Shown here in pieces: positions 18,839 through 26,191 of a DNA stretch of 64,000 nucleotides (position 1 is the first letter of the stretch; each line of letters begins with the position of its first letter). The notes beneath the pieces are model-generated. The model had not been told where the DNA came from. It made no database searches and saw only the letters and a list, made by a program, of their open reading frames with translations. The translations under genes were made by a program, and so were the position numbers. The stretch lies in the NCBI GenBank assembly GCA_017305715.1, contig JAFKKG010000012.1, positions 186,001 to 250,000 of the forward strand. The letters are read 5' to 3'. The stretch comes from Hyphomicrobiales bacterium (lineage in GTDB: Bacteria > Pseudomonadota > Alphaproteobacteria > Rhizobiales > Xanthobacteraceae).

Positions 18839-19015
18839 GTTGAGGGCTCTCCTGGAGGTGGGCGCCTGATCAGCCGGCGCCGGGTTAAGGGGACGCACAC
18901 GCCATACTCGAATTTGGCCGTCCTTTAAAAAAGCGCACAACGGTCAACCGAAAGTAAACGTGCCAAAGCTATCGCCCAAAAAAGCGGTTTTTTCTGGCCA
19001 TGGAACAGCGAAAAC

Positions 19016-19040
19016 CCCCAAGAACCACCGGTTTTTGGGG
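19016..19040 (-). terminator. Possible terminator after glycine-zipper paralogue 2
   Basis: Short stem CCCCAA / TTGGGG around a 13-base loop, followed on the minus strand by GTTTTC. It starts 37 bases past the stop. The stem is weak, so this is tentative. Confidence 0.35.
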
Positions 19041-19076
19041 ACTTTACGCGCGATTTAATGAACGTGAACGGCGCCG

Positions 19077-19379
19077 CTAGTCGCAAACCCGGACACTGCG
19101 GACCCGCCAGCCATAGCCATCCCAGAAGCGCTGCCGCTGCCAGATGCACTCCGGGCCGACGGGCTCGGCGACGTAGGCCGGGCCGCCATAATAGCCGGGG
19201 GCCGGGGCATAATAGCCCGGGCCGTAGCCGTTCTGCGACGCGATCGCGCCGCCGACGATGGCGCCGCCGATCAAGCCTGCCGCGACACCGGCTGCAACGC
19301 CGCGTTGGGCCTGCGCGGGAGCCGCTACGGAAACAGTCAACGCGGTGGCGGCAACCAGCGCCATCAATGTCTTCTTCAT
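19077..19379 (-). CDS. Exported glycine-zipper protein, paralogue 2
   Basis: A 100-residue protein with a signal peptide (1-24, ending AQA-QRG), the same zipper VAAGVAAGLIGGAIVGGAIA as its neighbour, a Gly/Tyr/Pro-rich middle (GYGPGYYAPAPGYYGG) and a C-terminal part with RFWDGYGWRVRSVRVCD. The Gly/Tyr-rich insert is missing from paralogue 1. A GGAAC box with a GGTT 17 bases further on lies upstream, faintly like an EcfG general-stress promoter. Function unknown. Confidence 0.78.
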   Translation of the reverse strand: MKKTLMALVAATALTVSVAAPAQAQRGVAAGVAAGLIGGAIVGGAIASQNGYGPGYYAPAPGYYGGPAYVAEPVGPECIWQRQRFWDGYGWRVRSVRVCD

Positions 19380-19558
19380 GGGGCCACACCTTTCTGATGG
19401 AGCAAGGACAGCGAAAAACCGGCCTGTCGCGGAGAAAGTTCCATATTTCGCCGAAATGATCAATGAACGGGCCGACCTCTTTTGGCGACGAAAGGGGTAG
19501 CGATTGAAGTTTATTGCGGCGCAAGAGGCCGCTTTCCGCGGCCTTTGAGGACTTTCGG

Positions 19559-19852
19559 ATGAGTGGAACGATGGCCTTTGTGGTTGGCGCCGGCGGCCTC
19601 TCGGCGATCTTCTATTGGCTGATGACCCGGACACAGAATGCCAGCGCACGTCGCAACAACTCGGCGAACGACCGCACCGGCAATGATTCCAGCTATGGCT
19701 CCAGCGACAGCAGCAGCGGCTGGAGCATCGCAAGCTGGTTCAGCGGCGACAATTCGAGTTCGAATTGCGCGTCCGATAGTTCCAGTTCTTCGGGCGATTC
19801 CTGCAGCGGCGGGGGAGGCGGCGATGGTGGCGGCGATGGTGGCGGTGACTAA
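19559..19852 (+). CDS. Small membrane-anchored protein with Ser/Asp/Gly-rich tail
   Basis: A 97-residue protein. Residues about 5-24 (MAFVVGAGGLSAIFYWLM) form one membrane span. The rest is low-complexity: Ser/Asn/Asp-rich, then two Cys in a Ser-rich stretch, ending in GGGGG and repeated DGGG units. The acidic Gly/Asp tail might bind cations, but no motif proves it. The start at 19559 has GAGGAC upstream. Function unknown. Confidence 0.65.
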   Translation: MSGTMAFVVGAGGLSAIFYWLMTRTQNASARRNNSANDRTGNDSSYGSSDSSSGWSIASWFSGDNSSSNCASDSSSSSGDSCSGGGGGDGGGDGGGD

Positions 19853-19904
19853 CGTCACAGAGCTTGCCCGGGAAACCTGCGATTGTGCCTGTCAGACAAG
19901 GCTT

Positions 19905-19921
19905 TTTAGACTCGTTCCAAA
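19905..19921. promoter_or_regulatory. Irr-type iron control element upstream of bfd (site 1, imperfect)
   Basis: TTTAGACTCGTTCCAAA matches the rhizobial ICE consensus TTTAGAA-N3-TTCTAAA with two mismatches. It lies 113 bases upstream of the bfd start. Irr binds such elements under low iron, usually repressing iron-storage genes. Confidence 0.65.
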
Positions 19922-19937
19922 CTGCTTCAGGCATCAG

Positions 19938-19954
19938 TTTGGAATTGCTTGAAA
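19938..19954. promoter_or_regulatory. ICE-like site upstream of bfd (site 2, weak)
   Basis: TTTGGAATTGCTTGAAA fits the ICE pattern with four mismatches. It is exactly 33 bases from site 1, three helical turns, so a second Irr dimer on the same face is possible. Confidence 0.4.
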
Positions 19955-20033
19955 GTGTCGTTTTTCCTTTTGCATCAAGACCGGCGCTTCAATATCCAAG
20001 AAGCAACGCATCACCGATGGGCCCGCCGCATTC

Positions 20034-20291
20034 ATGATCGTCTGTTCCTGCAACGTCCTCAGCGACCATGATGTCCGCAATGCCGTCCATGCAGCCTCGG
20101 GTGTGACGCGCAACGCCAAGCAGGTCTATGGATGCCTCGGCTGCAGCGCCGAATGTGGCCGTTGCGCGCGCACCATCAAGGCTATCATCGACGAAGCGCT
20201 CGGCCCCTGCGCCAAGGCCTGCTGCTCGGGCTGTCCGCACAGCGCCGTTATGGAAGAACCGGCTCACGAGTTCGCGCTCGCCGCCTCCTGA
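20034..20291 (+). CDS. bfd: Bacterioferritin-associated ferredoxin-like protein with Cys-rich tail
   Basis: An 85-residue BFD-type 2Fe-2S protein. Cys4 and Cys6 (MIVCSCNVLSDHDVRNA) and Cys41 and Cys44 (ECGRCARTIK) match the four cluster ligands of E. coli Bfd. Bfd reduces the bacterioferritin core to release iron. This one is about 20 residues longer than E. coli Bfd and carries six additional Cys, two before the ligand pair (Cys34, Cys37) and four in the tail CAKACCSGC. The bfr gene follows 137 bases downstream, and both have Irr boxes. Confidence 0.88.
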   Translation: MIVCSCNVLSDHDVRNAVHAASGVTRNAKQVYGCLGCSAECGRCARTIKAIIDEALGPCAKACCSGCPHSAVMEEPAHEFALAAS

Positions 20292-20367
20292 AAGCCTCTG
20301 AATTCTACGGATCTTTGGGTTCCCAACCGCTTTTTCGGGGGAGAGGTTGCTCTCGCCTGCAATCTGA

Positions 20368-20384
20368 TTTAGAATCGTTCTAAA
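20368..20384. promoter_or_regulatory. Perfect Irr iron control element in front of bfr
   Basis: TTTAGAATCGTTCTAAA is a perfect 7-3-7 palindrome identical to the ICE/Irr-box consensus of Bradyrhizobium. It lies 44 bases before the bfr start, a position that would cover the promoter, so Irr likely represses bfr when iron is scarce. Confidence 0.88.
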
Positions 20385-20428
20385 TACAGTTTTGGGCCGA
20401 TCTGGCCCATTAACCCCCGGAGTGCACC

Positions 20429-20914
20429 ATGCAGGGCGACCCCAAAGTCATCGATTATCTCAACAAGGGCCTGCGCAGCGAGCTCACCGCGATCAGCCAG
20501 TACTGGCTGCATTACCGGCTCCTGAACAATTGGGGCCTGCTCGACATGGCCAAGGTCTGGCGCAAGGAATCCATCGAGGAGATGGAGCACGCCGACAAAT
20601 TCACCGACCGCATCCTGTTCCTGGACGGCTTCCCCAATATGCAGGTGCTCGACCCCTTGCGTATCGGCCAGAACGTCAAGGAAATCATCGAATGCGATCT
20701 GGCCTCCGAAATCGCCGCGCGCGCGCTCTACCAGGAAGCGGCCACCCATTGCCACGGCGTCAAGGACTACGTCTCACGCGACCTGTTCGAGCAGCTGATG
20801 AAGGACGAGGAGCATCACATCGATTTCCTCGAAACCCAGCTCGACCTGATCAACCGTATCGGCCTTGAACTCTACACCCAGAAGCATGTTGGCGGCCTCG
20901 AGAGCGAGCACTGA
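20429..20914 (+). CDS. bfr: Bacterioferritin
   Basis: A 161-residue four-helix ferritin of standard length. The ferroxidase ligands are readable: Glu18, Glu51 and His54 (EEMEHAD), a Glu in CDLASEIAA, and the [10 protein letters not shown] motif of the last helix. Met52 is the expected haem ligand at the subunit interface. The 24-mer oxidises Fe(II) and stores it as ferric mineral in the cytoplasm. A perfect Irr box precedes it, and bfd is just upstream. Confidence 0.96.
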   Translation: MQGDPKVIDYLNKGLRSELTAISQYWLHYRLLNNWGLLDMAKVWRKESIEEMEHADKFTDRILFLDGFPNMQVLDPLRIGQNVKEIIECDLASEIAARALYQEAATHCHGVKDYVSRDLFEQLMKDEEHHIDFLETQLDLINRIGLELYTQKHVGGLESEH

Positions 20915-20933
20915 GCGGACCCATAAGCCGTCT

Positions 20934-21009
20934 GGCCGGGCTTGACCCGGCCATCCACGGCTTCCGAGATACCCTCAAGACGTCGATGCCCGGGACAAGC
21001 CCCGGGCAT
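20934..21009. repeat. Two dispersed palindromes
   Basis: GGCCGGGCTTGACCCGGCC at 20934-20952 and ATGCCCGGGACAAGCCCCGGGCAT at 20986-21009. Both belong to the same REP-like family seen at 9843, 28083 and 50203. They lie between convergent genes. Confidence 0.75.
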
Positions 21010-21042
21010 GACGATAGATGGTCGCGACAACGGCTCTCTTTT

Positions 21043-21645
21043 CTACAGCTGCGCCTTGTACCGCTCGTAGACCTCTTCCTGGCTTTCGCGTTCGCCAAGG
21101 CCGGTCTGGTCGTGAATGACTTCGCCGATGCTGGGCATCACCGAACGCTCGACTTGCGTACCCGCCCACAGTTTTGAGCGCATCAGCGCCTTGCCGCAGT
21201 GGAAATAGGCCTCGTGCACGTCGATGTGCAGCACCGCGCGCGGCGGCTTGCCGAACTCGATCATCGAGGCCATCGCGTCCGGATCCACCGACACCTTGCC
21301 CTTGCCGCCGACCCGCAACGTCTCGTCGATCCCGGGCACGAAGAAGATCAGCTGCACGAAGCCGGTGCCTTCGACGATGTTGCGAAAGCTGTCGATCCGG
21401 TTGTTGCCCGAGCGGTCCGGCATCAGTAGCGCCTTCGGGCCCGCGACATGGACGAAACCGGGATTGCCGCCGCGCGGCGAGGCGTCGACGCTGCCGTCCG
21501 AGCCCGACGTCGCGAGTACGCAGAACGGCGACATGCCGATGAATTTCTTCGCATGGACGTCGATTTCCGGGCGCGCTTTTGCGATCACGCGCGGCGAAGG
21601 AGCGGGATAGATCGTGGCGAGGTCGCAGGCGGCAAAATCGGTCAA
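21043..21645 (-). CDS. Pyridoxamine 5'-phosphate oxidase family (FMN-binding split barrel) protein
   Basis: A 200-residue protein. FCVLATSGSDGSVDASPRGGNPGFVHV (residues about 41-67, here in part: VLATSGSDGSVDASPRGG) is the flavin-binding start of PPOX-type split barrels, and the C-terminal HCGKALMRSKLW is typical of the large MSMEG_1061-like subgroup. Members bind FMN or F420 and act on unknown substrates; some are general-stress proteins. The start is a TTG at 21645, supported by GGGGGAG upstream. Confidence 0.82.
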   Translation of the reverse strand: MTDFAACDLATIYPAPSPRVIAKARPEIDVHAKKFIGMSPFCVLATSGSDGSVDASPRGGNPGFVHVAGPKALLMPDRSGNNRIDSFRNIVEGTGFVQLIFFVPGIDETLRVGGKGKVSVDPDAMASMIEFGKPPRAVLHIDVHEAYFHCGKALMRSKLWAGTQVERSVMPSIGEVIHDQTGLGERESQEEVYERYKAQL

Positions 21646-21717
21646 GGTCGGTCTCCCCCGGGGGCAATGCGGCGCGATGGCGCAAAGCTACCATCGCGCT
21701 ATTCCGGCTGCCACCCA

Positions 21718-22146
21718 CTATTTTCTGGAATGGCGATCGCGCCGGAACGGCCAGTCGATGATCTCGGCACCATAGAGCGCCCACCAGATGATCACGGGCT
21801 GAAGCGCCAGCCGTGGCCCGTGATACAGCCAGCTGTTGCTGATGTAGGGCAGATCGACGCCTTCGATGGCATGCTTGAAATTCGCCGGCCAGACGCAGAG
21901 GGCGTAGACCGCGAGGGCGGCGCCCGCCCACCAGCGCAGCGGCCTGGTCACCAGCGCGACAGCGCCTGCGATCTCGCACAGACCGGTGACGAAGATGACC
22001 TGCGTCGCGAACGGCACCCAGGACGGGGTGATTGCGAGCAGTTCTTCAGGTGCCCAGAGATGGGCGACACCCGCTGCCGCGTAGAACAGGGCCAGCATCC
22101 AGCGCATGACGGCGCGGTGGGTATCGCTTGCTGGATCGGAAGTCAT
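21718..22146 (-). CDS. DoxX-like family membrane protein
   Basis: A 142-residue protein with four membrane spans. MLALFYAAAGVAHL, the loop PSWVPFATQVIFVTGLCEI and the pattern RWWAGAALAVYALCVWPANFKHA match the DoxX-like family of four-helix membrane proteins. DoxX relatives include subunits of quinone-linked oxidases, but most are uncharacterised. The gene lies 53 bases downstream of the exported hypothetical at 22200-22553 on the same strand. Confidence 0.8.
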   Translation of the reverse strand: MTSDPASDTHRAVMRWMLALFYAAAGVAHLWAPEELLAITPSWVPFATQVIFVTGLCEIAGAVALVTRPLRWWAGAALAVYALCVWPANFKHAIEGVDLPYISNSWLYHGPRLALQPVIIWWALYGAEIIDWPFRRDRHSRK

Positions 22147-22199
22147 GCGTGGGCCTAACACGCGCGAAGGGGTGGCACCATGCGCCTCGCCTGCGAAAT

Positions 22200-22553
22200 T
22201 CACACCGCGTCCGCCGGAACAAAGCAACTGATGATGATGCTGCCGCGATGGCGCACATACCACACCACGGCCTCGCCGACCGGATTGCCGCGGTCGCGAA
22301 TGACGGCACGGTCCGGCACCGCCATCCACTGGCCTTCGATCGGCACCCAATAGGCGCCATCGCGAACGTCATAGGAGGTCCGATGGCCGTCGGAGATGTC
22401 GCAGCAGGGCACGCCATTCGGCGCGATCACGCTCTTGAACCAGGCGCGGATGTCAGGCGGGACATGTTCGAACTGCCCGTGATCGACGGCGCGCGCGGTG
22501 CTGGCGAGCGCACACAGACACGCGAGTAGAACGAGCTGCGCGCGGCTTCGCAT
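22200..22553 (-). CDS. Exported hypothetical protein
   Basis: A 117-residue protein with a clear signal peptide (1-22, ending STARA-VDHG). The mature part begins GQFEHVPPDIRAWFKSV and has a CC pair in NGVPCCDISDGH, a Tyr/Trp-rich middle and a C-terminal Cys. The conserved-looking CCDxxDGHRT stretch is seen in alphaproteobacterial hypothetical proteins, but I know no function. The start at 22553 was chosen for the signal peptide. Confidence 0.7.
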   Translation of the reverse strand: MRSRAQLVLLACLCALASTARAVDHGQFEHVPPDIRAWFKSVIAPNGVPCCDISDGHRTSYDVRDGAYWVPIEGQWMAVPDRAVIRDRGNPVGEAVVWYVRHRGSIIISCFVPADAV

Positions 22554-22678
22554 CCAATCCTCCGCAAGGTTGTCGAATCGCATCCCTTGCAATTCAAGCG
22601 GAGCGGGCTTGCGGATGCACGCTCAAATAATGAGCGATCTCGCATGTCCCGAATTGATGCGGTGCGAAATCGGATCGC

Positions 22679-23749
22679 CTACATGGTTCGCTGCGGCGCG
22701 GTTTGCAGCAATTCCTGCAATTGCTTCTTGTAGAACGCCGCGTTGCCGGTCGTGAGATGGCCGCGCGTCTCGGTCGAGGCCGGGATCAGAAACAGGCGGC
22801 CGTTCTTCACGCGTTTCATCGCCGCGTCGGTGATGCCGGTTTCCGGCGGATTGCGCTCATCGTCGGCGGCATTGATCGCCAGCAGCGCAGCCTCGATCTT
22901 GTCGAGCCCGGCGGATGGATTGTAGTCGCGCGAAGCTTCCCACTGATAGATGAAATCGTTGGCATCGGCGGTGACGGGCACGGCCAGCCGGTCATCCACC
23001 ATCTTGTCGGCCGCAGCACCGGTCGGGGCCTGCATCTGATAGGCCAGCGTGCCGCCGCCGGTCGCGATGCCATAGGCATTGATGGCATATTTCATCATGC
23101 GCGGCTGGGTGATGTAATTGCCCCTGTTATAGTCGGGATCGTTGCGGATGGTTTCCAGCATCATCCGCCGCAGCATCCAGTTGCGCGCCGCCATTTCGGT
23201 CGGCTGTGACGCCATCGGCACCAGGGCGTCCATGAACTGCGGATATTTTCCGCCCCAGATCCAGGTGTGCATGCCGCCCATCGAATTGCCGATCACCAGC
23301 CGTAGATGCTTGACGCCGAGGCCTTCCTTGACCAAGCGGTAATGCGCGTCGACCATGTCCTCGTAATTGTATTTCGGAAATGCGGTCTTCATGCCGTCGG
23401 AGGGTTTTGATGATTTGCCGTGGCCGATGCCATCAGGAATGATGATGTAGTATTTCGCAGCGTCCAGCGGCTGGCCGGGACCGAACAATTCGCCGCCGAA
23501 TGCCGGCGTCAGTATATTGGCGGCCGAGCCGCCCGATCCATGCAGCACCAGCACCGGCTGACCGGAGCGCTCGCCGATCGTGGTGTAGTGCAGCCGCAAC
23601 TCCATGGTTTCGCCGGAGTGAAATCTGAAGTCCTTGACGATCCAGTCGCCTTGCCGTGGCACCGGATAATCCGCGGCGCTTGCCGCAAAGGAGACCAGGG
23701 CCAGGGCAATTGAAAAGGCAATCGACAGCGCCGCCCGCGAAAATTTCAT
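22679..23749 (-). CDS. Exported alpha/beta-fold hydrolase (MetX-like), copy 1
   Basis: A 356-residue alpha/beta hydrolase with a signal peptide (residues 1-26, ending ASAAD). The fold starts GQPVLVLHGSGG; the nucleophile elbow is GNSMGGM; the late His lies in ETRGHLTTG. Overall it resembles homoserine O-acetyltransferase-like hydrolases, but the signal peptide argues against a methionine-biosynthesis role. It is a tandem duplicate of the gene at 23850-24857: both share long identical stretches such as LDAAKYYIIIPD and GHGKSSKPSDGMKTAF. The start at 23749 is preceded by GGGAGAAGCATC. Confidence 0.85.
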   Translation of the reverse strand: MKFSRAALSIAFSIALALVSFAASAADYPVPRQGDWIVKDFRFHSGETMELRLHYTTIGERSGQPVLVLHGSGGSAANILTPAFGGELFGPGQPLDAAKYYIIIPDGIGHGKSSKPSDGMKTAFPKYNYEDMVDAHYRLVKEGLGVKHLRLVIGNSMGGMHTWIWGGKYPQFMDALVPMASQPTEMAARNWMLRRMMLETIRNDPDYNRGNYITQPRMMKYAINAYGIATGGGTLAYQMQAPTGAAADKMVDDRLAVPVTADANDFIYQWEASRDYNPSAGLDKIEAALLAINAADDERNPPETGITDAAMKRVKNGRLFLIPASTETRGHLTTGNAAFYKKQLQELLQTAPQRTM

Positions 23750-23849
23750 GATGCTTCTCCCTGACGCGGCGCTCTTTCCGGCACCACTCATCCCCCAACA
23801 CTATCACGGGGCGTTTATTTCGTCGTCCCGCGATCGCCGGCGGCGCTCT

Positions 23850-24857
23850 TCACCTCGCTCTGTGCGGCGCGGTCTGCAGCAATTCCTGCAATTGCTGCTT
23901 GTAAAACCTCGCATTGCCGGTCGTGAGGTGGCCGCGCGTCGCGGTCGAGGCCGCAACAAGATGGAGCCGGGCATTGCTGATGCGCTTCAGCGCCGCCTCG
24001 GTCACGCCGGTCTCCGGCGGATTGCGCTCGTCATCGGCGGCATTGATGGCAAGCACCGTGGCCTCGATCCGCTCGAGCAGGGGAGAGGGATTGTAGTCGC
24101 GCGAGGCTTCGTACTGATAGAGGAAGTCGTTGGCATCGGCGGTGACGGGTGTCGCCATCCGGTCGTCGAACATCCTGTCGGCTGCGGCCGCCGTCGGCGC
24201 CAGCATCTGGTAGGCAAGGGTGCCGCCGCTGGTGGCGATGCCAAAGGCGTTGACGGCGTATTTCATCATCCGCGGCTGGGTGGTGTAATTGCCGCCATCG
24301 TAATCGGGGTCGTTGCGGATGGTCTCCAGCATCATCCGCCGCAGCATCCAGTTGCGCGCCGCCATCTCGGTCGGCTGCGAGGCCATCGGCACCAGCACGT
24401 CCATGAACTGCGGATACCGCACGCCCCAGATCCAGGTCAGCATGCCGCCCATCGAATTGCCGATCACCAGCCGCAAATGCCTGATGCCGAGGCCTTCGCT
24501 CACCAGGCGATGATGCGCATCGACCATGTCCTCGTAATTGTATCTGGGGAATGCCGTCTTCATGCCGTCGGAAGGCTTTGACGATTTGCCGTGGCCGAGG
24601 CTGTCGGGAATGATGATGTAGTATTTCGCGGCATCCAGCGGCTGGCCGGGACCGAACAACTGGCCGGCGAAATCCGCCGTAAGCATCCGCGCCGCGTCGC
24701 CGCCGGACCCATGCAGCACCAGCACCGGCTGTCCGGCCGGCTCTCCGACGGTGGTGTAGCGAAGCCGCAATTCGGGCATCGTCTCGCCGGTATGGAATTT
24801 GAAATTCTTGGCGATCCAGTCGCCAACTCTCGGTGCGGGGTAGCCGGTATCGGTCAA
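23850..24857 (-). CDS. Alpha/beta-fold hydrolase (MetX-like), copy 2, signal peptide lost
   Basis: A 335-residue tandem paralogue of the gene at 22679-23749, with the same nucleophile motif GNSMGGM and final His region TRGHLTTG. It begins at a TTG (24857) with GGGAG seven bases upstream, directly at the start of the mature domain; there is no signal peptide, so this copy should be cytoplasmic. The old leader survives: GAGAAGCATCATGAA, shared with copy 1, now opens a 13-codon reading frame from 24895 whose TGA overlaps the TTG start. This suggests deletion of the signal-peptide codons and reinitiation. Confidence 0.85.
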   Translation of the reverse strand: MTDTGYPAPRVGDWIAKNFKFHTGETMPELRLRYTTVGEPAGQPVLVLHGSGGDAARMLTADFAGQLFGPGQPLDAAKYYIIIPDSLGHGKSSKPSDGMKTAFPRYNYEDMVDAHHRLVSEGLGIRHLRLVIGNSMGGMLTWIWGVRYPQFMDVLVPMASQPTEMAARNWMLRRMMLETIRNDPDYDGGNYTTQPRMMKYAVNAFGIATSGGTLAYQMLAPTAAAADRMFDDRMATPVTADANDFLYQYEASRDYNPSPLLERIEATVLAINAADDERNPPETGVTEAALKRISNARLHLVAASTATRGHLTTGNARFYKQQLQELLQTAPHRAR

Positions 24858-24993
24858 CGCAGATCTCCCGACAGCGGCGGGTGCGAACGGTTCATGATGC
24901 TTCTCTCCGATGCGGCCACCTTGCCTGGGCCGCTTGCCGCCACCTCTTACAGCAGGATTTCGCTGTCACGATAGCGCCGAATGGGGCGAGCGG

Positions 24994-25239
24994 TCAGCGG
25001 CTATCCTCGACATCGGTCTCCGGCCGGTCGTTGCCGGCGGCGGTCTCGGTCTGCCATTTGCCATCAGGCGTCTCGTATTCGATCACCTCGGTGCGGCCGG
25101 GCACCCGCTGCTCGGCCGCGGCCCGCCGTGCGGCCGCGAGCGCGGCGGCATGGGTCGGATAGGGTTCGGAAAATACACCGTTGGCGGTGTAAGCCCAGCC
25201 GCCGTCATGCTCGACGATCTTGTAGGTCACGTGGCTCAT
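24994..25239 (-). CDS. DUF2188-like small protein
   Basis: An 81-residue protein beginning MSHVTYKIVEHDGGWAYTAN and continuing with an Ala-rich helix (HAAALAAARRAAAEQ). The pattern YKIVEHDGGWAY, a strand, then a helix with AAA repeats matches the DUF2188 type. Function unknown. The start at 25239 was preferred to a longer open frame that lacks coding character. It diverges from the DUF2277 gene. Confidence 0.72.
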   Translation of the reverse strand: MSHVTYKIVEHDGGWAYTANGVFSEPYPTHAAALAAARRAAAEQRVPGRTEVIEYETPDGKWQTETAAGNDRPETDVEDSR

Positions 25240-25377
25240 CGGGAACTCGCTATTGCCATGCCGGGAGGGGTGAACGCGCCGCTCAATCCATGGCAGGATA
25301 ATCGAAAGTGTCGGATTTTGCACCGGCCGTTCGTTCTTGGAAAGGCTGGTCGGCGGGCGCGTCTTCAGGAGGAAACC

Positions 25378-25647
25378 ATGTGCCGGAACATCAAGACCCT
25401 GTTCAATTTCGAGCCACCCGCGACGCATGCGGAAATCCATGCCTCGGCGCTGCAATTCGTGCGCAAGCTCTCCGGGTTCAATTCGCCGTCGCAGGCCAAT
25501 GCGGAAGCCTTCAACCGCGCGGTCTCCGAAGTTTCCGACAGCGCCCGCCGCCTGCTGGCTTCGTTGCACACCAACGCCCCGGCGCGCGACCGCGAGGTCG
25601 AGGCCGAGAAGGCGCGGGAGCGTTCGCGGGCCAGATTTGGAGCGTGA
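25378..25647 (+). CDS. DUF2277 domain-containing protein
   Basis: An 89-residue protein starting MCRNIKTLFNFEPPATHAEI, the hallmark of DUF2277. Helical; LQFVRKLSGFNSPSQANAEAF is also conserved, given here in part as LQFVRKLSGFNSPS. The role is not known; the invariant Cys2 and the small helical fold are the only clues. A strong ribosome site AGGAGGAAACC precedes the ATG at 25378. Confidence 0.88.
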   Translation: MCRNIKTLFNFEPPATHAEIHASALQFVRKLSGFNSPSQANAEAFNRAVSEVSDSARRLLASLHTNAPARDREVEAEKARERSRARFGA

Positions 25648-25716
25648 TGCACCTCACGGTTGAGTAGACCCGGTTCCTCCTAGTTTGGATCCATGTTCGG
25701 GCCAATGGAGGATGCC

Positions 25717-25926
25717 ATGAAGCCGACGCTTCCCCTGATACTGTGCGCCGTCGTTTTCGCTTTGCTTTGGTCGGGTTGGATGGTGTTTCTGAGCGTTGAG
25801 CCTAGGACGCTTGCCATCACCGCGGGCTGCGCTTTCGTTGCCGGCTGGCTCTGGTATCGCATTATGTGCTGGTGCTTCCGCCGTATGCGCCTGCTGCCGA
25901 ATACCGGTCCGAACACAGCGCGTTGA
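25717..25926 (+). CDS. Small two-span membrane protein, hypothetical
   Basis: A 69-residue protein with two hydrophobic segments, about residues 5-25 (LPLILCAVVFALLWSGWMVF) and 32-50 (TLAITAGCAFVAGWLWY), and a basic C-terminus (RRMRLLPN). GGAGG lies 8 bases before the ATG at 25717, favouring it over the in-frame ATG at 25693. Function unknown. The 265 bases that follow, to 26191, hold no convincing gene. Confidence 0.6.
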   Translation: MKPTLPLILCAVVFALLWSGWMVFLSVEPRTLAITAGCAFVAGWLWYRIMCWCFRRMRLLPNTGPNTAR

Positions 25927-26191
25927 TCGCCATGATTGCGCGTTGCTTCGGTTGGGCGCTGCCGATGCTGCTCACGGGGCTCGCAACGGCCCGCTGCACG
26001 GTGCGGTCGATCCGATGATCCCGGCCGGCGAATGGCACGCGATGCTCTCAGGACTGTGACGGCGTGGCCGCTGCTGACAGGGTCGCTGCGGGCGTTTGCC
26101 AGCCATCATCTGGTCGAGCTGTTGCTGCCGCCGTGGCGGCTCTGAACGGCCGGTGATGCCCGCGGAGTGAGCGCGCAACTGTGCGGCGCGC

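Noticed and set aside
25927-26191. Short open frames between the small membrane protein and the collagen-like gene
   Set aside because: The best ATG frame (25932) ends after 28 codons and the other frames lack ribosome sites and coding character. It could be a decayed gene, but evidence is too thin.
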